Positions 10,501-22,600 of a stretch of 45,000 nucleotides of DNA are shown one piece after another (within the stretch, counting starts at the first letter, position 1; the number at the start of each line of letters is the position of its first letter). Source of the stretch: Cryptomeria japonica. Lineage: Eukaryota > Streptophyta > Pinopsida > Cupressales > Cupressaceae. The translations under genes were made by a program, and so were the position numbers. The stretch is from assembly GCF_030272615.1 (NCBI RefSeq), contig NW_026729160.1, positions 80,001 through 125,000 on the forward strand, written 5' to 3'. The notes under the pieces are model-generated. The model had not been told where the DNA came from, ran no database searches, and was given only the letters and a program-made list of their open reading frames with translations.

Positions 10501-13457
10501 GCCCCCTCTTTTTTTGTCAGAGCGTTTGGTGGGGTTTCTCGCATTGGCTCTTCCCAGGCCCGGTTGTTGGGTGCGCTCCCACCCTGGCGCGCGCGAAGTT
10601 GGAAGTTGGGTTAATTGCCCGGGCGCGCACCTTCGCCAGGGTGGGCACCTTGGTGCGCACACCTTGGCTGGGCTGCGCACCAGGGCGGGCTCAAGATGGC
10701 ACCAGCATTCCCTTTTTCTCACTATCTTTCAAAACGGAAATTTTAAAATCTCGTTTTTTTTTGCCTTTTATGGAAATTAGTGAAGGCATCGCATCAAAGG
10801 TGCGCACCTCGCTGCCCACCTTGGTGTGCTCCGAGGTGCCCACCACGGTGCGCTCCGAGGTGCCCACCACGGTGCGCAACGCCGGTGCGAACCCGGGAGC
10901 GCCCCGATGTGTGCTCCAAGGTGCGGCGTGCACGAAGCCGGACCCCGGTTTGCCCCGGGTGCGCACCTCGCGTGCACCTTGGTGCGCACACCTTGGCTGG
11001 GTTGCGCGGCCTGGTGGGCACCATGGTGCGCACCAAGGAGCGCTCCAAAGTGTGCTCCAAGGTGCGGCGTGCACGAAGTCCTAGCCCGGTTTGCCCCGGG
11101 TGCGCACCTTCGCCGCGGTGGGCACCATGGCGTGCACGAAGTCGGAGCCCGGTTTGCCCCGGGTGCGCACCTCGCGTGCACCTTCGCCGGGGTGGGCACC
11201 TCGGCTGGGTTGCGCGCCCTGGTGCGCACCAAGGAGCGCTCCGAAGTGTGCTCCAAGGTGCGGCGTGCACGAAGTCGGAGCCCGGTTTGCCCCGGGTGCG
11301 CACCTTCGCCGCGGTGGGCACCCTGGTGCGCACCATGGCGTGCACGAAGTCGGAGCCCGGTTTGCCCCGGGTGCGCACCTCGCGTGCACCTTCGGCGGGG
11401 TTGCGCGCCCTGGTGCGCACCAAGGAGCGCTCTGAAGTGTGCTCCAAGGTGCGGCGTGCACGAAGTCGGAGCCCGGTTTGCCCCGGGTGCGCACCTCGCG
11501 TGCACCTTCGGCGGGGTTGCGCGCCCTGGTGGGCACCATGGTGCGCACCAAGGAGCGCTCCGAAGTGTGCTCCAAGGTGCGGCGTGCACGAAGTCGGAGC
11601 CCGGTTTGCCCCGGGTGCGCACCTCGCGTGCACCTTCGCCGCGGTGGGCACCATGGCGTGCACGAAGTCGGAGCCCGGTTTGCCCCGGGTGCGCACCTCG
11701 CGTGCACCTTCGCCGGGGTGGGCACCTCGGCTGGGTTGCGCGCCCTGGTGTGCACCAAGGAGCGCTCCGAAGTGTGCTCCAAGGTGCGGCGTGCACGAAG
11801 TCGGAGCCCGGTTTGCCCCGGGTGCGCACCTCGCGTGCACCTTCGCCGCGGTGGGCACCATGGCGTGCACGAAGTCGGAGCCCGGTTTGCCCCGGGTGCG
11901 CACCCCGCGTGCACCTTCGCCGGGGTGGGCACCTCGGCTGGGTTGCGCGCCCTGGTGCGCACCAAGGAGCGCTCCGAAGTGTGCTCCAAGGTGCGGCGTG
12001 CACGAAGTCGGAGCCCGGTTTGCCCCGGGTGCGCACCTCGCGTGCACCTTCGCCGCGGTGGGCACCTTGGCTGGGTTGGGCACCATTGAGCGCTCCGAAG
12101 TGTGCTCCAAGGTGCGCACCATGGCCCTCCAAGGTGCGCAGCATGGCGTGCACGAAGTCGGAGCCCGGTTTGCCCCGGGTGCGCACCTCGCGTGCACCTT
12201 CGCCAGGGTGGGCACCTCGGTGCGCACACCTTCTCAATGTTTTCTTGCCTTTTCTGGAAATTGGTGAAGGCAGCGCATCAAAGGTGCGCACCTCGGTGTG
12301 CTCCGAGGTGCGAACCCGAGAGCGCTCCGAGGTGCCCACGAAGTCGAAAGTCGGGTTAATTGCATTGTTTTCCCCGGGTGCGCTCCGAGGTGCGCAACAT
12401 CGGTGCGCACCAAGGAGGGCTCCGAAGTGTGCTCCAAGGTGCGCACGATTCGGAGCTCGGTTTGCCCGGGGTGCGCACACCTTGGCTGGGTTGCGCACCC
12501 TTTGTGCGCTCCAAGGTGCGCACGAAGTCGGAGCTCGGTTTGCCCCGGGTGCGCACCTTCGCCAGGGTGCGCACCTTGATGCGCACGCCTTGGCTGGGCT
12601 GCGCACCTTGGTGGGCGCCATGGTGCGCACCTTTCGTGCGCTCCAAGGTGCGCACGAAGTCGGAGCTCGGTTTGCCCCGGGTGCGCACCTTGGTGGGCGC
12701 CATGGTGCACTCCGAGGTGCCCAAGATTGGTGCGCACCAAGGAGCGCTCCGAAGTGCGCTCCAAGGTGCGCAGGTGCGCGCGAAGTCGAAAGTTGGGTTA
12801 ATTGTCCGGTTTGCCTCGGGTGCGCACCTTGCGTGCACCTTCGCCAGGGTGGGCGCCTTGGTGCGCACACCTTGGCTGGGCTGCACACCCGGGCGCGCAC
12901 ACCTTGGCACCCGCGTTTCCTTCATTTTAAATTTTTTTTTTTTACAATCTCTCAAGTGGGAAATTCTATAATCTCAACTTTTTTTGCCTTTTCAGGAAAC
13001 TTTTGAATGGAGCGCATCATTGGTGCGCTCCGAAGTGTGCTCCAAGGTGCGCACCTCTGGTGTGCTCCAAAGCTCTCTCCAGCTGCGTGCACCTGCCCCG
13101 GCCGCGCACCCGGCCCCGCCCAGCTTCGCTCACCTGTCCCGGGCGTCTGGTGCGGAACCTTAGAGTAAGAAACATCACCGTGCACCTTGGCCAACGTGCG
13201 CGACTCGACCGAGCGCGCACTGGCCGAGGTGCACACCGATTTCACCTGGGTGCGCGCGCAGCACCTCGGGCGCACCGGGGTGCGCGCACAACGCCCGGGT
13301 TGCACCGTGGCCTGTGTGCTCGGGGCGCCTCGGGTGCGCGCTCGGTGTCGCCCCCCGCGCGCGCGGTAGTGCGGGCAGCGCACCCCGGCCCGGCCCGGCC
13401 CCGACGAGAACGCAAACGGGCAAAAGGTTTATTCAAATAGCATTGCGACGCCCGGCG

Positions 13458-13470
13458 AAAAACTAAGAAA
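13458..13470 (-). terminator. Interrupted Pol III terminator, unit 3
   Basis: Same TTTC interruption as in unit 2 (G at 13467). The fallback T5 run is at 13458-13462. Confidence 0.8.
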
Positions 13471-13588
13471 GGGTGCAACACCGGGACTTCCCGGGAGGTC
13501 ACCCATCCCAGTACTACTCCGGCCCAAGCGCGCTTAACTGCGGAGTTCTGATGGGATCCGGTGCACTAACGCTGGTATGATCGCACCC
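13470..13588 (-). rRNA. 5S rRNA: 5S ribosomal RNA gene, unit 3
   Basis: Same 119-nt sequence as the unit 1 gene, with complete internal control region. It carries the interrupted terminator seen in unit 2 (G at 13467) and must rely on the T5 run at 13458-13462 or on a weak T3. The flank between the gene and the T-rich module has the extra C of copy 3. Confidence 0.97.
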
Positions 13589-16500
13589 GTTATGAGCTTG
13601 TCGCAGTGTGTACTTAGCAAACCGCGACCCACGTGCGAATCCACCCCGGCCACCCACCCCCGTCGAGGTGCACACCCTCCCTCGCGAAGTGCGCCCCGTT
13701 CGCCAAGTGTGAGCCCTGCCCGGGTGCGCGCACCTTGCTAGGGCGTCGGGTGTGCACCCGGCCCGGCCTACGTGCGTGCACCTGGACGGGGCGTCGTGTG
13801 CGTGCAGTGTCCCGTCTGCAACGCGGTGCCCACACACCACCTCGGGCGCAACGACCTGCGCTCACATGTGGGCCGAGTGCACCTTGGTGCATGTTCGGGG
13901 CGCCTCGGGTGCACGCTCGATCTTGCCCCGGTGCACCAAGGCGCTCGGTTTGCCCCGGGTGCGCACTTGGTGCAAGGTGGGCACCCAAAATAGGGATCAA
14001 GCACCAAAACACAAGTTTCGGGATGCAAAATGGGACCCAAGGACCACAAATGCGTTCCAAGACCCATGATGGGTCCACGAGAACAAAAATGTGTTCCGAG
14101 ACTTAATAAACAAATATTGGGTTTTAGGAGAAGAAACATGCTCTGATGCCCAAAACGAGAATCGACCCCGAAAAGGCCACAGGCCAAAAGTGGGATGCGA
14201 GACAAAAAAAAATGGGACCCGAGGACCAAAATTGGGTTCCCAGGTCGAAGACAGGGCAACCGGACAAGAAACGACCTCTAAGGCTCGAAATGAGTCCCGA
14301 CGACTAAAACTTGACAAGAAGCACCCATCAGGCACCCAACTCGACACCCATGGGATGCCGACCCACCCGGGCTTCCACCTAGCACACCTTGGCACCCACC
14401 CACCCTCGCACCCAACCTCGCACCCAACTTAGCACCTTTGAACCCACATTGGCACTCACTCTGACCCTGGCACCTTGGAACCCACATTGGCACTCACCTT
14501 GACCCTGGCACCCACCTTTGCACTCACCTTGGGACCCACCCTGGCTCCCACCTCGGCACCCACCCAGACACCCACCTTGGTTCCTTGGCACCCACCTTGG
14601 ATCCTTGGCACCCACCCCGACACCCACCTTGGCACGCAACTTGGCTACTTGCCACCCACCTTGGCTCCTTGACGCCCACCCCGACAACCACCCCGTGACC
14701 TACCCTGGCTAGGGTTGGTGCACACCCACCCTGGTGCCCACCTTGGCACCCACCCCATGACCCACCTTGGCACGCACCTTAGTACCCACCCCGTTACCCA
14801 CCCTAGGACCCACCCCGTGACCCACCTTGGCCAGGGTGGGTGCCTTGGTGCGCACAACTTGCCTGGGCTGCACACCAGGGCGGGCTCAAGATGGCACCCG
14901 CGTTCCGTTTTTTTCACTATCTTTCAAAACGGAAATTTTAAAATCTCGTTTTTTTTTTTTTTTTGCCTTTTCTGGAAATTAGTGAAGGCAGCGCATCAAA
15001 GGTGCGCAATGCTGGTGCGAACCCGGGAGCGCTCCGATGTGTGCTCCAAGGTGCGGCGTGCACGAAGTCCGAGCCCGGCTTGCCCCGGGTGCGCACCTCG
15101 CGTGCACCTTCGCCGGGGTGAGCACCTTGGCTGGGTTGCGCGCCCTGGTGCGCACCAAGGAGCGCTCTGAAGTGTGCTCCAAGGTGCGGCGTGCACGAAG
15201 TCGGAGCTCGGTTTGCCCCGGGTGTGCACCTCGGGTGCGCACCTCGCGTGCACCTTCGCTGCGGTGGGCACCTTGGCTGGGTTGCGCGCCTTGGTGGGCA
15301 CCATGCAGTGCACGAAGTCGGAGCCCGGTTTGCCCCGGGCGCGCACCTCCGCCAGGGTGGGCACCTTGGTGCGCACAACTTGCCTGGGCTGCGCACCAGG
15401 AAGGGCTCAAGATGGCACCCGCGTTCCGTTTTTTTCACTATCTTTCAGAACGGAAATTTTAAAATATCGTTTTTTTTTGCCTTTTCTGGAAATTAGTGAA
15501 GGCAGCGCATCAAAGGTGCGCAACGCTGGTGCGAACCTGGGAGCGCTCCGATGTGTGCTCCAAGGTGCGGCGTGCACGAAGTCGGAGCCCGGTTTGCCCC
15601 GGGTGCGCCCTGGTGGGCACCATGGTGCGCACCAAGGAGCGCTCCGAAGTGTGCTCCAAGGTGCGGCCTGCACGAAGTCGGAGCCCGGTTTGCCCCGGGC
15701 GTGCACCGCGGGTGGGCACCTTGGTGCGCATGCCTTGCCTGGGCTGCGCACCAGGGCGGGCTCAAGATGGCACCCGCGTTCCGTTTTTTTCACTATCTTT
15801 CAAAACGGAAATTTTAAAATCTCATTTTTTTTTGCCTTTTCTGGAAATTAGTGAAGGCAGCGCATCAAAGGTGCGCACCTCGCTGCCCACCACGGTGCGC
15901 AACGCCGGTGGGCACCCGGGAGTGCTTCGAAGTGTGCTCCAAGGTGCTGCGTGCACGTTGTCGGAGCCCGGTTTGCCCCGGGTGCGCACCTCGCGTGCAC
16001 CTTCGTCGGGGTGGGCACCTTGGCTGGGTTTGCCCCGGCTGCGCTCCGAAGCGGGGTTATTGGAGCGCCGCCTCTTTTTTTGTCGGAGCGTTTGGTGGGG
16101 TTTCTCGCATTGGCTCTTCCCAGGCCCGGTTGCCACCCTGGCGCGCACGAAGTCGGAAGTAGGGTTAATTGCCCGGGTGCGCACCTTTGCCAGGGTGGGC
16201 ACCTTACCTGGGCTGTGCACCAGGGCGGGCTCAAGATGGCACCCGCGTTCCGTTTTTTTCACTATCTTTCAAAACGGAAATTTTAAAATCTCCTCTTTTT
16301 TTTGCCTTTTCTGGAAATTAGTGAAGGCAGCGCATCAAAGGTGCGCACCTCGCTGCCCACCTTGGTGTGCTCTGAGGTGCGCACCCGGGAGCGCTACGAA
16401 GTGTGCTCCAAGGTGCGGCGTGCACGTTGTCGGAGCCCGGTTTGCCCCGGGTGCGCACCTCGCCTGCACCTTGGCCGGGGTGGGCACCCTGGCTGGGTTT

Positions 16501-19498
16501 GCCCAGGGTGCGCTCCGAAGCGGGGTTACTGGAGCGCCCCCTCTTTTTTTGTCAGAGCGTTTGGTGGGGTTTCTCGCATTGGCTCTTCCCAGGCCCGGTT
16601 GTTGGGTGCGCTCCCACCCTGGCGCGCGCGAAGTTGGAAGTTGGGTTAATTGCCCGGGCGCGCACCTTCGCCAGGGTGGGCACCTTGGTGCGCACACCTT
16701 GGCTGGGCTGCGCACCAGGGCGGGCTCAAGATGGCACCAGCATTCCCTTTTTCTCACTATCTTTCAAAACGGAAATTTTAAAATCTCGTTTTTTTTTGCC
16801 TTTTATGGAAATTAGTGAAGGCATCGCATCAAAGGTGCGCACCTCGCTGCCCACCTTGGTGTGCTCCGAGGTGCCCACCACGGTGCGCTCCGAGGTGCCC
16901 ACCACGGTGCGCAACGCCGGTGCGAACCCGGGAGCGCCCCGATGTGTGCTCCAAGGTGCGGCGTGCACGAAGCCGGACCCCGGTTTGCCCCGGGTGCGCA
17001 CCTCGCGTGCACCTTGGTGCGCACACCTTGGCTGGGTTGCGCGGCCTGGTGGGCACCATGGTGCGCACCAAGGAGCGCTCCGAAGTGTGCTCCAAGGTGC
17101 GGCGTGCACGAAGTCCTAGCCCGGTTTGCCCCGGGTGCGCACCTTCGCCGCGGTGGGCACCATGGCGTGCACGAAGTCGGAGCCCGGTTTGCCCCGGGTG
17201 CGCACCTCGCGTGCACCTTCGCCGGGGTGGGCACCTCGGCTGGGTTGCGCGCCCTGGTGCGCACCAAGGAGCGCTCCGAAGTGTGCTCCAAGGTGCGGCG
17301 TGCACGAAGTCGGAGCCCGGTTTGCCCCGGGTGCGCACCTTCGCCGCGGTGGGCACCCTGGTGCGCACCATGGCGTGCACGAAGTCGGAGCCCGGTTTGC
17401 CCCGGGTGCGCACCTCGCGTGCACCTTCGGCGGGGTTGCGCGCCCTGGTGCGCACCAAGGAGCGCTCCGAAGTGTGCTCCAAGGTGCGGCGTGCACGAAG
17501 TCGGAGCCCGGTTTGCCCCGGGTGCGCACCTCGCGTGCACCTTCGGCGGGGTTGCGCGCCCTGGTGGGCACCATGGTGCGCACCAAGGAGCGCTCCGAAG
17601 TGTGCTCCAAGGTGCGGCGTGCACGAAGTCGGAGCCCGGTTTGCCCCGGGTGCGCACCTCGCGTGCACCTTCGCCGCGGTGGGCACCATGGCGTGCACGA
17701 AGTCGGAGCCCGGTTTGCCCCGGGTGCGCACCTCGCGTGCACCTTCGCCGGGGTGGGCACCTCGGCTGGGTTGCGCGCCCTGGTGCGCACCAAGGAGCGC
17801 TCCGAAGTGTGCTCCAAGGTGCGGCGTGCACGAAGTCGGAGCCCGGTTTGCCCCGGGTGCGCACCTCGCGTGCACCTTCGCCGCGGTGGGCACCATGGCG
17901 TGCACGAAGTCGGAGCCCGGTTTGCCCCGGGTGCGCACCCCGCGTGCACCTTCGCCGGGGTGGGCACCTCGGCTGGGTTGCGCGCCCTGGTGCGCACCAA
18001 GGAGCGCTCCGAAGTGTGCTCCAAGGTGCGGCGTGCACGAAGTTGGAGCCCGGTTTGCCCCGGGTGCGCACCTCGCGTGCACCTTCGCCGCGGTGGGCAC
18101 CTTGGCTGGGTTGGGCACCATTGAGCGCTCCGAAGTGTGCTCCAAGGTGCGCACCATGGCCCTCCAAGGTGCGCAGCATGGCGTGCACGAAGTCGGAGCC
18201 CGGTTTGCCCCGGGTGCGCACCTCGCGTGCACCTTCGCCAGGGTGGGCACCTCGGTGCGCACACCTTCTCAATGTTTTCTTGCCTTTTCTGGAAATTGGT
18301 GAAGGCAGCGCATCAAAGGTGCGCACCTCGGTGTGCTCCGAGGTGCGAACCCGAGAGCGCTCCGAGGTGCCCACGAAGTCGAAAGTCGGGTTAATTGCAT
18401 TGTTTTCCCCGGGTGCGCTCCGAGGTGCGCAACATCGGTGCGCACCAAGGAGGGCTCCGAAGTGTGCTCCAAGGTGCGCACGATTCGGAGCTCGGTTTGC
18501 CCGGGGTGCGCACACCTTGGCTGGGTTGCGCACCCTTTGTGCGCTCCAAGGTGCGCACGAAGTCGGAGCTCGGTTTGCCCCGGGTGCGCACCTTCGCCAG
18601 GGTGCGCACCTTGATGCGCACGCCTTGGCTGGGCTGCGCACCTTGGTGGGCGCCATGGTGCGCACCTTTCGTGCGCTCCAAGGTGCGCACGAAGTCGGAG
18701 CTCGGTTTGCCCCGGGTGCGCACCTTGGTGGGCGCCATGGTGCACTCCGAGGTGCCCAAGATTGGTGCGCACCAAGGAGCGCTCCGAAGTGCGCTCCAAG
18801 GTGCGCAGGTGCGCGCGAAGTCGAAAGTTGGGTTAATTGTCCGGTTTGCCTCGGGTGCGCACCTTGCGTGCACCTTCGCCAGGGTGGGCGCCTTGGTGCG
18901 CACACCTTGGCTGGGCTGCGCACCCGGGCGCGCACACCTTGGCACCCGCGTTTCCTTCATTTTAAATTTTTTTTTTTTACAATCTCTCAAGTGGGAAATT
19001 CTATAATCTCAACTTTTTTTGCCTTTTCAGGAAACTTTTGAATGGAGCGCATCATTGGTGCGCTCCGAAGTGTGCTCCAAGGTGCGCACCTCTGGTGTGC
19101 TCCAAAGCTCTCTCCAGCTGCGTGCACCTGCCCCGGCCGCGCACCCGGCCCCGCCCAGCTTCGCTCACCTGTCCCGGGCGTCTGGTGCGGAACCTTAGAG
19201 TAAGAAACATCACCGTGCACCTTGGCCAACGTGCGCGACTCGACCGAGCGCGCACTGGCCGAGGTGCACACCGATTTCACCTGGGTGCGCGCGCAGCACC
19301 TCGGGCGCACCGGGGTGCGCGCACAACGCCCGGGTTGCACCGTGGCCTGTGTGCTCGGGGCGCCTCGGGTGCGCGCTCGGTGTCGCCCCCGCGCGCGCGG
19401 TAGTGCGGGCAGCGCACCCCGGCCCGGCCCGGCCCCGACGAGAACGCAAACGGGCAAAAGGTTTATTCAAATAGCATTGCGACGCCCGGCGAAAAACT

Positions 19499-19504
19499 AA
19501 AAAA
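19499..19504 (-). terminator. Pol III terminator of 5S gene, unit 4
   Basis: Uninterrupted T6 run at the 3' end of the 5S gene, sense strand. Confidence 0.9.
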
Positions 19505-19622
19505 GGGTGCAACACCGGGACTTCCCGGGAGGTCACCCATCCCAGTACTACTCCGGCCCAAGCGCGCTTAACTGCGGAGTTCTGATGGGATCCGGTGCAC
19601 TAACGCTGGTATGATCGCACCC
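19504..19622 (-). rRNA. 5S rRNA: 5S ribosomal RNA gene, unit 4
   Basis: Same 119-nt sequence as the unit 1 gene, with intact internal promoter, C at -1 and an uninterrupted T6 terminator (19499-19504). No distinguishing change was seen in the transcribed region. Confidence 0.97.
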
Positions 19623-22600
19623 GTTATGAGCTTGTCGCAGTGTGTACTTAGCAAACCGCGACCCACGTGCGAATCCACCCCGGCCACCCACCCCCGTCGA
19701 GGTGCACACCCTCCCTCGCGAAGTGCGCCCCGTTCGCCAAGTGTGAGCCCTGCCCGGGTGCGCGCACCTTGCTAGGGCGTCGGGTGTGCACCCGGCCCGG
19801 CCTACGTGCGTGCACCTGGACGGGGCGTCGTGTGCGTGCAGTGTCCCGTCTGCAACGCGGTGCCCACACACCACCTCGGGCGCAACGACCTGCGCTCACA
19901 TGTGGGCCGAGTGCACCTTGGTGCATGTTCGGGGCGCCTCGGGTGCACGCTCGATCTTGCCCCGGTGCACCAAGGCGCTCGGTTTGCCCCGGGTGCGCAC
20001 TTGGTGCAAGGTGGGCACCCAAAATAGGGATCAAGCACCAAAACACAAGTTTCGGGATGCAAAATGGGACCCAAGGACCACAAATGCGTTCCAAGACCCA
20101 TGATGGGTCCACGAGAACAAAAATGTGTTCCGAGACTTAATAAACAAATATTGGGTTTTAGGAGAAGAAACATGCTCTGATGCCCAAAACGAGAATCGAC
20201 CCCGAAAAGGCCACAGGCCAAAAGTGGGATGCGAGACAAAAAAAAATGGGACCCGAGGACCAAAATTGGGTTCCCAGGTCGAAGACAGGGCAACCGGACA
20301 AGAAACGACCTCTAAGGCTCGAAATGAGTCCCGACGACTAAAACTTGACAAGAAGCACCCATCAGGCACCCAACTCGACACCCATGGGATGCCGACCCAC
20401 CCGGGCTTCCACCTAGCACACCTTGGCACCCACCCACCCTCGCACCCAACCTCGCACCCAACTTAGCACCTTTGAACCCACATTGGCACTCACCCTGACC
20501 CTGGCACCTTGGAACCCACATTGGCACTCACCTTGACCCTGGCACCCACCTTTGCACTCACCTTGGGACCCACCCTGGCTCCCACCTCGGCACCCACCCA
20601 GACACCCACCTTGGTTCCTTGGCACCCACCTTGGATCCTTGGCACCCACCCCGACACCCACCTTGGCACGCAACTTGGCTACTTGCCACCCACCTTGGCT
20701 CCTTGACGCCCACCCCGACAACCACCCCGTGACCTACCCTGGCTAGGGTTGGTGCACACCCACCCTGGTGCCCACCTTGGCACCCACCCCATGACCCACC
20801 TTGGCACGCACCTTAGTACCCACCCCGTTACCCACCCTAGGACCCACCCCGTGACCCACCTTGGCCAGGGTGGGTGCCTTGGTGCGCACAACTTGCCTGG
20901 GCTGCACACCAGGGCGGGCTCAAGATGGCACCCGCGTTCCGTTTTTTTCACTATCTTTCAAAACGGAAATTTTAAAATCTCGTTTTTTTTTTTTTTTTTG
21001 CCTTTTCTGGAAATTAGTGAAGGCAGCGCATCAAAGGTGCGCAATGCTGGTGCGAACCCGGGAGCGCTCCGATGTGTGCTCCAAGGTGCGGCGTGCACGA
21101 AGTCCGAGCCCGGCTTGCCCCGGGTGCGCACCTCGCGTGCACCTTCGCCGGGGTGAGCACCTTGGCTGGGTTGCGCGCCCTGGTGCGCACCAAGGAGCGC
21201 TCTGAAGTGTGCTCCAAGGTGCGGCGTGCACGAAGTCGGAGCTCGGTTTGCCCCGGGTGTGCACCTCGGGTGCGCACCTCGCGTGCACCTTCGCTGCGGT
21301 GGGCACCTTGGCTGGGTTGCGCGCCTTGGTGGGCACCATGCAGTGCACGAAGTCGGAGCCCGGTTTGCCCCGGGCGCGCACCTCCGCCAGGGTGGGCACC
21401 TTGGTGCGCACAACTTGCCTGGGCTGCGCACCAGGAAGGGCTCAAGATGGCACCCGCGTTCCGTTTTTTTCACTATCTTTCAGAACGGAAATTTTAAAAT
21501 ATCGTTTTTTTTTGCCTTTTCTGGAAATTAGTGAAGGCAGCGCATCAAAGGTGCGCAACGCTGGTGCGAACCTGGGAGCGCTCCGATGTGTGCTCCAAGG
21601 TGCGGCGTGCACGAAGTCGGAGCCCGGTTTGCCCCGGGTGCGCCCTGGTGGGCACCATGGTGCGCACCAAGGAGCGCTCCGAAGTGTGCTCCAAGGTGCG
21701 GCCTGCACGAAGTCGGAGCCCGGTTTGCCCCGGGCGTGCACCGCGGGTGGGCACCTTGGTGCGCATGCCTTGCCTGGGCTGCGCACCAGGGCGGGCTCAA
21801 GATGGCACCCGCGTTCCGTTTTTTTCACTATCTTTCAAAACGGAAATTTTAAAATCTCATTTTTTTTTGCCTTTTCTGGAAATTAGTGAAGGCAGCGCAT
21901 CAAAGGTGCGCACCTCGCTGCCCACCACGGTGCGCAACGCCGGTGGGCACCCGGGAGTGCTTCGAAGTGTGCTCCAAGGTGCTGCGTGCACGTTGTCGGA
22001 GCCCGGTTTGCCCCGGGTGCGCACCTCGCGTGCACCTTCGTCGGGGTGGGCACCTTGGCTGGGTTTGCCCCGGCTGCGCTCCGAAGCGGGGTTATTGGAG
22101 CGCCGCCTCTTTTTTTGTCGGAGCGTTTGGTGGGGTTTCTCGCATTGGCTCTTCCCAGGCCCGGTTGCCACCCTGGCGCGCACGAAGTCGGAAGTAGGGT
22201 TAATTGCCCGGGTGCGCACCTTTGCCAGGGTGGGCACCTTACCTGGGCTGTGCACCAGGGCGGGCTCAAGATGGCACCCGCGTTCCGTTTTTTTCACTAT
22301 CTTTCAAAACGGAAATTTTAAAATCTCCTCTTTTTTTTGCCTTTTCTGGAAATTAGTGAAGGCAGCGCATCAAAGGTGCGCACCTCGCTGCCCACCTTGG
22401 TGTGCTCTGAGGTGCGCACCCGGGAGCGCTACGAAGTGTGCTCCAAGGTGCGGCGTGCACGTTGTCGGAGCCCGGTTTGCCCCGGGTGCGCACCTCGCCT
22501 GCACCTTGGCCGGGGTGGGCACCCTGGCTGGGTTTGCCCAGGGTGCGCTCCGAAGCGGGGTTACTGGAGCGCCCCCTCTTTTTTTGTCAGAGCGTTTGGT

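Larger units (their letters stand above)
6035..12068. repeat. Giant 5S-containing tandem unit, copy 2
   Basis: 6034-bp copy with the same order of parts as copy 1 at +6034. Private changes: T at 11433, T at 11751 (both CpG to TpG). It shares with copy 3 an A-to-G change at 7432 that interrupts the 5S terminator T-run. Confidence 0.95.
12069..18103. repeat. Giant 5S-containing tandem unit, copy 3
   Basis: 6035-bp copy. The extra base is a sixth C in a C-run near 13352-13357. Private changes: A at 12885 (CpG to CpA), T at 14460 (CHH context) and T at 18044 (CpG to TpG). At 17082 it has G, like copy 5, where copies 1, 2 and 4 have A. Its 5S terminator is interrupted (G at 13467). Confidence 0.95.
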
